A stretch of DNA of 64,000 nucleotides from CAYGDP01 sp964348665 (GTDB lineage: Bacteria; Verrucomicrobiota; Verrucomicrobiia; Palsa-1439; CAYGDP01): NCBI GenBank assembly GCA_964348665.1, contig CAYGDP010000007.1:62001-126000 (forward strand), given 5' to 3'. A program made the position numbers and the translations under genes. Below are positions 1 through 8,113 of this stretch, one piece after another (position 1 is the first letter of the stretch; every line of letters starts with the position of its first letter). The notes under the pieces were generated by a model. The model saw only the letters and a program-made list of their open reading frames with translations. It had not been told where the DNA came from and ran no database searches.

Positions 1-1402
1 CTTGAACATCTGCTTTATGCTTTAGCAGTAAGTCCACCATTTCTGATTGCTGATTTATGATAGCCCAATGAAGCGGTGTTAAATCTCCTTTGCTTCTTGA
101 GTTTACGTCTGCTCCATTGCTTAGCAAGACTCCTGCGACGGGAACGTAACTGATATTTGCAGTACTGGATGTAACCAAAACAAGGGGAGTCTGACCTTGT
201 TCGTTCTTCGCATGCACAAGATCAGGGTTTTTCTTAAGCAGTTCTTTGACTCTTTCGACGTCACCGATGATTGCTGCTTCGTGAATGTCCTTCGAGGAAA
301 CGACTGATTCGATGTTCTTCTTTTCGTCCTCTGCAACAATTGGAGTGCGTAAAAATAACAGTATGGCGACAATTGCGATCAGTGCGATTGCACTCGCCAG
401 CCACCAGGCGGAACGGTTGGAACCGGCGTCGGGTTGACCGACGATGCGGCGAATGCGTGACAAGAGCGATCCTCCCCTCGCGGCGAGAGCTAGGTCCGAT
501 CCTTGTCGCAATTCTTCCAGCGTGGCGAGCGCGCGGGCGTAGGCAACACGGTCGCCGCAGAGTTTCAACGCCCAGTCGTCGCAGCAATGTTCGCGCTCCT
601 GCCGCACACGATTGGAAATCCACCAGACGGCGGGATGATAGAAGAGCAGCGTCTCGACGACGCTTTGCAGCAGGTTCACGAGATAATCGTGACGACGGAT
701 GTGGGCGAGTTCGTGCGCCAGAATCGCTTCGATCTGTTGCTGGCTCAACCCCGTCAGAGTGCTCGCGGGCATTAAGATGACAGGTCGCAGCCAGCCGATC
801 ACGGTCGGCACTTCTGCCATTGAGGATTTTAGCAGCCGCACGGGACGACTCACGCCGATGCGCTGTGCAAATTCCGCGAGTTTTCGTTCCCAATCATCGC
901 CGATGGTTTCAGTCCCGTCCGTTTTCATTCGTCGCACGCGCAGCCAGCTGATCAGCAATCGCGCGGACATGAAGAAGACACCGGCCATCCAGAGCGTCAC
1001 AAACCACGGTAGTACAGGCGCTAGAAGTTCGCTGAACCGTACTGTAACCGCCATCGCTGATGGCGATTCGTTTGTGTGTGTAATAGTCGCCGTCCTCGGC
1101 GACGAACGGGTGGCAGGGCTTGTCGGAAATCTCGGCGGCGGGGATGCTGTCGGCGTGTCCGAGACGGACACTACTACACTTTCGCGAGGCAGCGCGATAA
1201 AAGTCGCGACGGGCACGGCGGCAAGCAACAGCAGCGCCATACAGCCCGCGACATATCGCGCGTTGGCCGAGCGCTTCCGCATTATTAATAATGTTAGCGC
1301 AAACAACGCAGCGACGACCGCGCCTTCCCAAAGAAAATGCACCAGCGTCCACCCCAGCCGCTCGATCATCGGCTCGTTCAATAGATCCATCCAGCTTTTC
1401 AT
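1..1402 (-). CDS. BlaR1-like M56 sensor metalloprotease with C-terminal ankyrin repeats (partial at window edge)
   Basis: The reading frame starts at ATG 1402 behind a GGAGGG ribosome site and is open to base 1, so the C-terminus lies outside the window. About 467 residues are visible. The N-terminal half has hydrophobic segments near residues 18-42, 50-70 and 118-145, then the zinc protease motif HELAH at residues 230-234, as in the M56 (BlaR1/MecR1) family. A further membrane segment lies near residues 331-347. The part beyond residue 367 reads as ankyrin repeats (for example TPLHWAIINQQSEMVDLLL) and not as a penicillin-binding sensor. It sits directly downstream of a BlaI-type repressor, the usual partner that such proteases inactivate. 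M56 proteins normally relay a signal across the inner membrane; the ankyrin region suggests a protein ligand, but that is inference. Confidence 0.88.
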   Translation of the reverse strand, partial: MKSWMDLLNEPMIERLGWTLVHFLWEGAVVAALFALTLLIMRKRSANARYVAGCMALLLLAAVPVATFIALPRESVVVSVSDTPTASPPPRFPTSPATRSSPRTATITHTNESPSAMAVTVRFSELLAPVLPWFVTLWMAGVFFMSARLLISWLRVRRMKTDGTETIGDDWERKLAEFAQRIGVSRPVRLLKSSMAEVPTVIGWLRPVILMPASTLTGLSQQQIEAILAHELAHIRRHDYLVNLLQSVVETLLFYHPAVWWISNRVRQEREHCCDDWALKLCGDRVAYARALATLEELRQGSDLALAARGGSLLSRIRRIVGQPDAGSNRSAWWLASAIALIAIVAILLFLRTPIVAEDEKKNIESVVSSKDIHEAAIIGDVERVKELLKKNPDLVHAKNEQGQTPLVLVTSSTANISYVPVAGVLLSNGADVNSRSKGDLTPLHWAIINQQSEMVDLLLKHKADVQ

Positions 1403-1478
1403 GTTTCCCTCCGTTCTTTTCTCAATTCCGCCACCCCGCACCGATTAAACGATTTAACCATTCAACGATTCACATTCC

Positions 1479-1880
1479 TTACCCCTCCATCTCATCCAGG
1501 ATTTTCCGAATCTCCTTCAACTCCGCGCGTGACGCTTTCTTGGCTGACAGCGCCGCCGTGACCAGTTTTGCCGCCGATCCGCCGAAGGCGCGCTCCAGCA
1601 AATCGCCGATCAAATGTCGTTGCGTATGATGCTCCACCAGCGCCGGTTTATAGATGTGCGACCGCGCGGAATCATCGCGCGTGACGAGACCTTTCTCGGT
1701 CATGATTTGCAGAAACTTGAGGATCGTGGTGTAACCGACTTGCCACGCCGTAGCGGAGCGAAGGCGGGAATGACTCAATTCCTCGTGGACTTGTCGCACG
1801 GTGCTGGGTCCTCGTCGCCAGAGCACGCGCAAGATGGACAGCTCGGCGGCGGTCGGTCGCGGAAGCTTGGGATTTGCCAT
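1479..1880 (-). CDS. blaI: BlaI/MecI/CopY-family transcriptional repressor
   Basis: A 133-residue winged-helix protein. It opens with a typical BlaI N-terminus (PTAAELSILRVLWRRGPSTV), contains the recognition-helix region around GYTTILKFLQIMTEKGLV, and has a C-terminal dimerisation helix. I chose the ATG at 1880 over an in-frame TTG at 1892, because the TTG lies inside the promoter/operator palindrome. The gene is followed after 76 bases by the M56 protease, the classical repressor-sensor pair. In this family the dimer represses its own operon until the protease cleaves it. The palindrome at 1891-1914 is the natural candidate for its binding site. Confidence 0.92.
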   Translation of the reverse strand: MANPKLPRPTAAELSILRVLWRRGPSTVRQVHEELSHSRLRSATAWQVGYTTILKFLQIMTEKGLVTRDDSARSHIYKPALVEHHTQRHLIGDLLERAFGGSAAKLVTAALSAKKASRAELKEIRKILDEMEG

Positions 1881-1890
1881 AACTGCGGCC

Positions 1891-1918
1891 AATATACGAA
1901 GCGATTCGTATATTGCAA
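1891..1918 (-). promoter_or_regulatory. Promoter with overlapping palindromic operator upstream of blaI
   Basis: On the minus strand TTGCAA (1918-1913) and TATATT (1896-1891) are separated by 16 bases, a good sigma-70 type promoter. A perfect 10+10 inverted repeat with a 4-base centre (AATATACGAA / TTCGTATATT, 1891-1914) covers the spacer and the -10 element. A repressor bound there would block RNA polymerase, so this is the likely BlaI operator. The ATG lies only about 10 bases downstream of the -10 box, so the message would have almost no leader. Confidence 0.7.
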
Positions 1919-1928
1919 GAAAAATCTT

Positions 1929-2627
1929 TTATCCCCGCGAGGTGGTCACGTCGGACTGGTCGTTGCTGATGGATTCCGCCGCCGAGGGATGTTTGCGGTA
2001 AAAATCCGCAATCCATTTCACGGCGTCTTCCGGATCGTCGGTCAGACGAAACAAATCCAAATCATCGCGGCTGATGAGTCCGCGACCGACAAGGTTGGAT
2101 TTCATCCAACGCAAAAGGCCGCTCCAATAACTGCGCCCGACCAACACGACGGGGATGTGGCGGATCCGCTCGGTTTGCACCAAAGTGATCGCCTCGTAGA
2201 ATTCGTCCAGCGTGCCGAACCCGCCGGGGAAGAGCACGAACGCCTGCGCGTATTTCACAAAACAGACTTTGCGACAGAAAAAATAGCGGAAGTTTAGCAG
2301 GTGGGTGATATGGCGGTTGGGTTTTTGCTCGTGCGGCAGAAGGATGTTCAAGCCGATGGATTTTCCCCCGGCGAGTTTCGCGCCTTTGTTGGCCGCTTCC
2401 ATGATGCCGGGGCCGCCCCCGGTGATGACGGCAAAGTTTTGAGCCGCTAGCAATCGTCCCACGCGCACCGCGCGTTTGTAATCGGGACTCGTCGGTTTGG
2501 TCCGAGCCGATCCGAACACCGCCACGGCCGGCCCGATTCGCGAGAGTTCGTCGAACGAATCCACGAATTCCGACATGATGCGAAAAATCCGCCATGGTTC
2601 TTCATCGCGTATCGGTTCATGATTCAT
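1929..2627 (-). CDS. LOG-family nucleotide-binding protein (TIGR00730-like)
   Basis: A 232-residue Rossmann-like protein with the two family signatures GGGPGIMEAANKGA and PGGFGTLDEFYEAITLVQ. Proteins with PGGxGTxxE are LOG (Lonely guy) phosphoribohydrolases, which release the base from nucleoside 5'-monophosphates such as cytokinin ribotides; older annotations call them lysine decarboxylase-like. The ATG at 2627 is preferred over the in-frame codon at 2702 because the family starts close to the conserved IRDEEPWRIFRIMSEFV segment. It is transcribed away from the dgt-like gene. The physiological substrate cannot be told from sequence. Confidence 0.88.
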   Translation of the reverse strand: MNHEPIRDEEPWRIFRIMSEFVDSFDELSRIGPAVAVFGSARTKPTSPDYKRAVRVGRLLAAQNFAVITGGGPGIMEAANKGAKLAGGKSIGLNILLPHEQKPNRHITHLLNFRYFFCRKVCFVKYAQAFVLFPGGFGTLDEFYEAITLVQTERIRHIPVVLVGRSYWSGLLRWMKSNLVGRGLISRDDLDLFRLTDDPEDAVKWIADFYRKHPSAAESISNDQSDVTTSRG

Positions 2628-2739
2628 GGGGTCACTGTAGCCGCGAATTGGATTCGGGGCAAATCCAAATCTCGGCAGTGAAAGCGAGAAGGCATGTCCC
2701 AAGCTTGCCGAAGAATGGCGCGACTGCTACAACCTACCC

Positions 2740-3909
2740 ATGCCGTTTGATCGTCTGGCACAAGAACAGTGGGAACGCGCCCATCTCGCGCCGTACGCGC
2801 AGCGGAGTGCCGATTCGCGTGGACGGGAACACATCGAAGCGCCGCACGCGTTTCGCACCGAATACCAGCGCGACCGCGACCGGATCGTCCATAGCCGCGC
2901 CTTTCGCCGGCTCGAATACAAGACGCAGGTTTTTTTGAACGGCACCGGCGACCATCTTCGCACCCGGCTCACGCACACCATCGAAGTCGCCGCCATCGCG
3001 CGCACGATCGCCCGCGCGTTGCGGCTCAACGAAGATCTCGCCGAAGCCATCGCGCTGGCGCACGATCTCGGTCATTCGCCGTTCGGCCACAGCGGGGAGC
3101 GCACGCTGAATGGACTGATGAAGCAACACAATGGTTTCGAGCATAATCGCCAGAGCCTCCGCGTGGTCGAGGAACTGGAGCGAAAATACGCCCGGTTCGA
3201 TGGACTCAACCTCACGTGGGAAACACGGGAAGGGTTGGGGAAACATCTCTCCGCGTGGGATCGTCCCCAAATGGAAACTCGAACCACGAAATCCGAGACC
3301 CGAAACTTTCACCAGCCGAGTCTCGAAGCCCAAATCGGCAATCTGGCCGACGAAATCGCCTATCACAGTCACGACCTCGACGATGGTCTGGATGCCGAGC
3401 TGCTTCGTGAAAAAGATTTGTCCACCCTGGAAATCTGGCGGGCCGCCACGCGCGAGCTGCGCCGCGAACATCGTACGATTCGCGGCAATCTGGCCGAACG
3501 CAAACATTTCCTCCTCATTCGTTCCATCATCAGCCGGCTCGCGGCAGACGTGATCGCCACTTCCGAGGAAAACATCCACGCCAGTGGTGCCACCTCCGTG
3601 GACGACGTCCGGCGCTTGAAGAATCCGCTAATAGCCTACAGTTCGGGAATTGCGAAACAAACAATCGAGTTGCGACGGTTTCTCTACAAGAACTTATACT
3701 TCAACCCAATCGTCCACGAGCCGAACGTGCGCGCGTGCCGTTTGTTGCGAGAGCTATTCGGAGTGTACCGGAAAAATCCGAAATTGATTGGCAGCCAAGC
3801 GCAGCGCCGGATCGCCCGGGACGGCCTGGAGCGCGCGGTCTGCGATTATTTAGCGGGCATGACCGACCGCTACGCGCTGGGAGAAGGCGAACGATTGCTG
3901 GGAAAATAG
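2740..3909 (+). CDS. dgt: Deoxyguanosinetriphosphate triphosphohydrolase-like protein (HD domain)
   Basis: A 389-residue HD-superfamily dNTPase that splits dNTPs into deoxynucleoside and triphosphate. The start region RIVHSRAFRRLEYKTQVF is the family signature. Metal ligands are H79, the H108-D109 pair and the Asp in the ADEIAYHSHDLDDG segment. The length matches the dGTPase-like group rather than the longer E. coli Dgt. Odd point: residues about 178-190 (nt 3271-3309) form a low-complexity Thr/Arg/Glu stretch just before the conserved PSLEAQIGNLADEIAY, and the DNA there resembles the CGAA-rich microsatellites seen between genes. It is read away from the LOG gene and ends 61 bases before the ABC ATPase. 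Confidence 0.9.
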   Translation: MPFDRLAQEQWERAHLAPYAQRSADSRGREHIEAPHAFRTEYQRDRDRIVHSRAFRRLEYKTQVFLNGTGDHLRTRLTHTIEVAAIARTIARALRLNEDLAEAIALAHDLGHSPFGHSGERTLNGLMKQHNGFEHNRQSLRVVEELERKYARFDGLNLTWETREGLGKHLSAWDRPQMETRTTKSETRNFHQPSLEAQIGNLADEIAYHSHDLDDGLDAELLREKDLSTLEIWRAATRELRREHRTIRGNLAERKHFLLIRSIISRLAADVIATSEENIHASGATSVDDVRRLKNPLIAYSSGIAKQTIELRRFLYKNLYFNPIVHEPNVRACRLLRELFGVYRKNPKLIGSQAQRRIARDGLERAVCDYLAGMTDRYALGEGERLLGK

Positions 3910-3970
3910 AGATCGGATAACGATTTCATCCGGATTTGGCCGTCAACGAGCCAGGTTTGCAGTTGGTCGA

Positions 3971-4834
3971 GTGTTCCGCTACACTTGGCGAGTGGAAACT
4001 TCAACTTCATCGGCCAATTCTCCCGCCATTCTGGTTCGCGGTCTGACGAAGGTCTATCGCGGTGTGGCGGTGGTGGACAAGGTGGACTTGCGAGTGGAAC
4101 GCGGGGAGGTGTATGGATTCCTTGGACCGAACGGCGCGGGTAAGACGACAACGATCCGGATGATCCTCGGACTGGTGCGACCGAATGCGGGCACGATTGA
4201 AGTCTTTGGGGAGGACGCGATGCGGCATCGGTCGCGCGCGTTGCGGACGGTTGGCGCGGTGGTGGAAGCGCCGCGGTTTTACGAAAACCTGACTGCTCGA
4301 CAGAATCTCTGGTATCTCGCAAGTTTATCGGGCAAAATCTCTCGGCAGCGGTTGGATGAGATGCTGGGGCTGGTAGATTTATTGAGCGTGGCGGACAAAA
4401 AAGTGGGTACGTTTTCGTTCGGGATGAAACAGCGGCTCGGGATCGCGCAGGCACTTTTGCCCGACAACAAGCTGATTTTTCTGGATGAACCGACCAATGG
4501 ACTGGATCCATTTGGAATCAAGGACACGCGTGACTTGATTCAGCGGCTTTCCAAACAGCACGGGGTCACGGTTTTTCTATCGAGCCACTTGCTCACAGAA
4601 GTGGAGAAGGTCTGCGACCGCGTGGGGATCATCGACCACGGGAAAAAACTGCTGGAAGACAAAACCGAGTCGCTGGTGAAAACGAACAGTCATGCGAATC
4701 TGGTCGTGAAAGCCGAGACAGGAGAGCGCGCAAAAGCGGTGTTGGAAGAAGCGGGAATCGAGGCGGAATTGCAACCGCAACGACGCGCGCTGGAAGAGTT
4801 GTTTGTGGAATTGACGAGGAAGAAGGGGAGTTAA
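3971..4834 (+). CDS. ABC transporter ATP-binding protein
   Basis: A 287-residue ATPase subunit. It has Walker A GPNGAGKTTT, the signature region SFGMKQRLGIAQ (the LSGGQ equivalent, degenerate), Walker B LIFLDEPTNGLDP and the switch His in FLSSHLL. This is the CcmA/DrrA-like group (COG1131) that powers ABC-2 type exporters. The start is uncertain: GTG 3971 and GTG 3992 are both possible, and neither has a strong ribosome site. The membrane subunit follows 38 bases downstream, so the two genes form one exporter. The cargo is not predictable. Confidence 0.92.
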   Translation: MFRYTWRVETSTSSANSPAILVRGLTKVYRGVAVVDKVDLRVERGEVYGFLGPNGAGKTTTIRMILGLVRPNAGTIEVFGEDAMRHRSRALRTVGAVVEAPRFYENLTARQNLWYLASLSGKISRQRLDEMLGLVDLLSVADKKVGTFSFGMKQRLGIAQALLPDNKLIFLDEPTNGLDPFGIKDTRDLIQRLSKQHGVTVFLSSHLLTEVEKVCDRVGIIDHGKKLLEDKTESLVKTNSHANLVVKAETGERAKAVLEEAGIEAELQPQRRALEELFVELTRKKGS

Positions 4835-4872
4835 AGCGTTGCATCATTGAATTGTTACATGGGGACAAACGG

Positions 4873-5748
4873 ATGATAGCACTCTTAAAATTCGAATTTG
4901 CAAAAATGGTGCGGAGCAAGTTGCTCTGGATGGGGATCGTGTTCATTTTTTTGATGGTTAGCGCGCTTTATGCCGCGTTTCTGTGGAGACAGGCGCATCC
5001 GCGCAAGGACAAAGTCCGCAAGCAGTTGATTGATTCGACCAAAGTGTTGAGCGCTCCCTGGTTTGCGGTTTGTTTAGAGACGCCGACCATGCTGGTTTTT
5101 TTTCCGATGTTCGTGTCGGTAATGGGCGGGGCGATGCTGGCGGGAGAATCGCGGCAAGGCACGCTGCGGACGATGTTGATTCGGCCGGTGTCGCGCGGGC
5201 AGGTTTTGGCATCGAAGGCGCTGATGTTGGTCGTCTATTCGACCGCTTTGATGGGGTTCAACACACTGATGGCATGGGGGATTGGGTTCTGGGAATTTCC
5301 GAGGCGAGGACAATTGGTGATCATATCCCAGGAAGCGACGTTTGGAATTTATATGATTGATCCGAGCCAATCCATCGAGCGCGCTGCATTGTCATATCTA
5401 TTGACCTTGCCGACGTTATGGTCGCTGGCCATGATGGCGCTGATGTTTTCGGTGATGTTTGAACAAGGAGTGACGGCGGCGATGGCGACGATGGGGGTTT
5501 ATTTTGGGTCGTGGATTTTGGACGAGCTACCGTTTCATTTCTTGGATGTGATCCAACCGTTTTTACCCGCGCATTACGCCTTTGCGTGGCGCTGGCCGTA
5601 TCATCCGAAGCTTGTCGATGGGAAACCGATTTGGGACACGATGGATTGGTCGCGAATCACGCACGACCTCGGCTGGCTGGCCGTGTGGACGATCGGATAC
5701 ATCGTCATCGCATCAATCGTCTTCTCGCGAAAAGATGTCAAGGCTTGA
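4873..5748 (+). CDS. ABC-2 type transporter permease
   Basis: A 291-residue integral membrane protein with an N-terminal amphipathic KFEFAKMVRSKLLW segment, then about six hydrophobic segments. The first is at residues 17-35, then a long polar loop, then a cluster that ends with the LAVWTIGYIVIASIVF segment near the C-terminus. This is the ABC2_membrane_5-like layout, matched by the preceding ATPase. I placed the start at ATG 4873, behind GGGG, rather than the in-frame TTG at 4852. Its last 11 bases overlap the end of the convergent peptidase gene. Confidence 0.88.
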   Translation: MIALLKFEFAKMVRSKLLWMGIVFIFLMVSALYAAFLWRQAHPRKDKVRKQLIDSTKVLSAPWFAVCLETPTMLVFFPMFVSVMGGAMLAGESRQGTLRTMLIRPVSRGQVLASKALMLVVYSTALMGFNTLMAWGIGFWEFPRRGQLVIISQEATFGIYMIDPSQSIERAALSYLLTLPTLWSLAMMALMFSVMFEQGVTAAMATMGVYFGSWILDELPFHFLDVIQPFLPAHYAFAWRWPYHPKLVDGKPIWDTMDWSRITHDLGWLAVWTIGYIVIASIVFSRKDVKA

Positions 5749-6511
5749 GAGTGGCAGCGGCGACCCGAATTGCGGTCAACTGGGCGCGGACCCGGGCTGC
5801 CATGGGATAATCGGATGGAGTTTCGGTGGTGAGGGTGTGCGACGCGTGTCGGTCAAACAGGTAGATGGCTTCCGGCCAGCGTTTGCGTCCAACAAGCCGG
5901 TGGCGGATTGGATCACGGTGAATGACCCCGCCTAGATTGGGGCGATTTTCGATCCGCCGACGCCGGTCAACGGGAAGGATTTCCTGGCGGTGGATTGCCT
6001 TGATAATATCATCGCCGAATTCCGCGCCCTGATGACAAAGCTCGTAAAGATAAAAACCGGTACCGTCATAATCTTCGTGGAGCGCGATCGTCAGATTGAA
6101 GCGTTGATTGGCGAGAGAGCGCAGGTAGGCGGTAATTTCAGCAGGCGGATGGGCTGCGCGGAACTGGCGATTGAGATCGTTGCCGTGGGAATCGGTGCGT
6201 GTGCCGAGTTCGTATCCGGAAGGATTCAAGCAAGGAAACACTGTCACGCGCATTTTCCCAGCCCATTGGGGGCGACTTTCAATGAGTTGAAGCGCCGCCT
6301 CGACGCCGGCTGGCTCGTCGCCATGAATGCCAGCGCTAACGAGGAGGTGCGGAGCAGAGTGCGGCTGGCGCGAAGGGGTTAAAACGACAGAATATAAAGC
6401 GTATCCTTTGGCCCGGCCAAAGACCTGGGCATGGCAGCGACGGAGTCGGCGTTCCAGTTCGCGGTAATCCCGGGGGTGCTGGGTTGAATTTTTGTCTTGT
6501 GTCGTGGTCAA
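5738..6511 (-). CDS. M14-family zinc carboxypeptidase / aspartoacylase-like hydrolase
   Basis: A 257-residue protein with the zinc motif HGDE (H63, E66), NPSGY at 96-100, NDLNR at 111-115, the third zinc ligand H145 in IALHED, and TTETP near the C-terminus holding the likely catalytic Glu. This layout fits M14 peptidases of the short, succinylglutamate desuccinylase-related type, which include peptidoglycan-tripeptide hydrolases. There is no signal peptide, so it is probably cytoplasmic. The only in-frame start near the conserved region is the TTG at 6511, without a convincing ribosome site. It is convergent with the ABC permease and overlaps it by 11 bases. Confidence 0.8.
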   Translation of the reverse strand: MTTTQDKNSTQHPRDYRELERRLRRCHAQVFGRAKGYALYSVVLTPSRQPHSAPHLLVSAGIHGDEPAGVEAALQLIESRPQWAGKMRVTVFPCLNPSGYELGTRTDSHGNDLNRQFRAAHPPAEITAYLRSLANQRFNLTIALHEDYDGTGFYLYELCHQGAEFGDDIIKAIHRQEILPVDRRRRIENRPNLGGVIHRDPIRHRLVGRKRWPEAIYLFDRHASHTLTTETPSDYPMAARVRAQLTAIRVAAATLKP

Positions 6512-6542
6512 ACCGGGTTAGATTCTACCCACGGGAACGAAA

Positions 6543-7034
6543 ATGAACATTCTAAAATGCGTCTTGATCATGGCGGTCGCGTTTTGTGCGCGCCCGTTGC
6601 TGGCTCAATCCTCGCCGATCAAAGTGAAGGTGACGCGAGTTTCCGGGGCGCAGTCGGTTTTGGAGACAAAAACGCCGCGCGAAGTTAAACTTCGGGTCAA
6701 CATTCAAAACCTGACCAGCAAGCCGCTGGAGGGATTGGAGGTGCGGTGGATGTTTGTGGTGGACACATCCTACGCGCCGCGACAATTCGAGGAAGGGAAA
6801 AAATCGGTCGAGCTGAAACCGCTGGCAACGGCCGAGTTCGATTCTTCGGTCGTGGAAGTCTCCCGCAACACAACCTACGGCCCTCAATTGCGTGGGCATT
6901 GGTTGCGCATCAGTCATGAGGGCAAGACTTTGTTCGAGGAATACAATCCCCAAACTCTCAAGAAAATCATCGAGCAACACGAAAAAGACAAAGAAAAGGG
7001 GATCCAAAACCGGAAAAAAAACGAGGAACTATGA
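6543..7034 (+). CDS. Secreted protein, first of four tandem paralogues
   Basis: A 163-residue protein with a signal peptide (cleavage expected after ARPLLA). The mature part is a beta-rich domain with the pattern VNIQNLTSKPLEGLEVRWMF, the most divergent version of the motif shared by the next three genes. The C-terminal 25 residues are very rich in Lys and Glu. Its TGA overlaps the ATG of the next gene (ATGA, 7031-7034). I do not recognise a named family; the fold is probably an immunoglobulin-like or CARDB-like beta-sandwich, which is inference from the alternating strand pattern. Confidence 0.85.
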   Translation: MNILKCVLIMAVAFCARPLLAQSSPIKVKVTRVSGAQSVLETKTPREVKLRVNIQNLTSKPLEGLEVRWMFVVDTSYAPRQFEEGKKSVELKPLATAEFDSSVVEVSRNTTYGPQLRGHWLRISHEGKTLFEEYNPQTLKKIIEQHEKDKEKGIQNRKKNEEL

Positions 7035-7543
7035 ACTTGATTCGATACTCAATTCTCTTTTGCACGATGCTCATGGCAACACATTCCTTTTCCCAAGCGC
7101 CAGGGTTGAAAGTGAAAGTTACCAAAGTGGAAGCCCCCAGTAAGTCAGGGGACAAGACGGAGATGATCAATTTGAAGGTCGACGTGGAAAACACGGGCTC
7201 GACCGAATTCAAAGATTTGCTGCTGCATTGGTACATGGTCGTGGATCAGACGCCGGAGAAACCGGGGAATCCCAAGAAAACCTGCGTCACCGGCAACAAA
7301 ATTATCAGTCTCAAGCCGAAAGACACCACCTCTCTGCAAGGCACCCAGGTCTGGGTAAGCAAAAGCGGCGTAGGATTTTTCTGGAACCCGGCCAAACGAG
7401 AGGGATGGAACCCGCGCTATCACGGCTATGGCATCCGAGTTCTCTCCGGCGGCAAACTCGTTTACGCCGACTATTTTCCCAAGTTAACGGAGAAACCGAT
7501 TTTGGAATTCGAGGCGGAACAAGCCGCCAACCCCAAAAAATGA
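7031..7543 (+). CDS. Secreted protein, second of four tandem paralogues
   Basis: A 170-residue protein that begins within the stop of the previous gene and ends with a second ATGA overlap at 7540-7543. The signal peptide ends near HSFSQA. The mature region has VDVENTGSTEFKDLLLHW followed by YMVVDQT, the core motif of the array. An insertion of about 15 residues (near GFFWNPAKREGWNPRYHG) is not present in the other copies. Function unknown; probably periplasmic or outer surface. Confidence 0.85.
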   Translation: MNLIRYSILFCTMLMATHSFSQAPGLKVKVTKVEAPSKSGDKTEMINLKVDVENTGSTEFKDLLLHWYMVVDQTPEKPGNPKKTCVTGNKIISLKPKDTTSLQGTQVWVSKSGVGFFWNPAKREGWNPRYHGYGIRVLSGGKLVYADYFPKLTEKPILEFEAEQAANPKK

Positions 7544-8109
7544 CACGCCTGCTCCACACCCTCGTGTATACCGGCGCATTGATCGTTGCGTTTCACACGG
7601 CTTCTGCGCAAAGTTTGAAAGTCACCGCCAAACGCGATGGACCCACTCCCAAGGCGACTGCCACCTCGCGCAAGATTCATTATGAAATCACGGTTGAAAA
7701 TACCGGCAAGGAGAAATTCAAGGATCTTCTCCTGCGATGGACTATGGTTGTGGATGAGACCGACAAGAGTGGCGGGCTGAAATTTCATGATGGCATCAAA
7801 ATCATTTCCCTGTTCCCCGGTGACTCGACAAACTTCAATACCGAAGCGATTACCGTCAGCAATAAGAACAAAGCCCCGAGGCTCAAAGGATACGCGATCA
7901 AGGTTCATTCCGGGAATACGGTCGTCTTCTCAAAGGTCGACCCTCCGTATTTAACCAAGGAGGTCGAGGCGCACGACCAAGAGCGCGCGGCGGACGAGGC
8001 AAAGGCGGCCGAGGAAAAGAAGGCCAGGGAAGCGGAGAAGAAAAAGGCGGACGAAGAAAAAAAGAAACAGGCGGCCGAGGCAAAGAAAGACGCCGGCAAA
8101 AAGAAATAG
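7540..8109 (+). CDS. Secreted protein with Lys/Glu/Ala-rich tail, third of four tandem paralogues
   Basis: A 189-residue protein. The start is ATG 7540, which overlaps the stop of the second copy; a longer frame from 7228 runs through that gene and is not credible. The signal peptide is cut near HTASAQ. The domain contains ITVENTGKEKFKDLLLRW and KIISLFPGDSTNFNTEAI. The last 45 residues are an almost pure Lys/Glu/Ala charged helix, longer than in its sisters, which could bind a polyanion or form an extended stalk (inference). Confidence 0.85.
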   Translation: MTRLLHTLVYTGALIVAFHTASAQSLKVTAKRDGPTPKATATSRKIHYEITVENTGKEKFKDLLLRWTMVVDETDKSGGLKFHDGIKIISLFPGDSTNFNTEAITVSNKNKAPRLKGYAIKVHSGNTVVFSKVDPPYLTKEVEAHDQERAADEAKAAEEKKAREAEKKKADEEKKKQAAEAKKDAGKKK

Positions 8110-8113
8110 GTTG

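Noticed and set aside
7228..7539. N-terminal extension of the third paralogue
   Set aside because: It runs through the second paralogue in another frame; the signal peptide and ATGA overlap fix the start at 7540.
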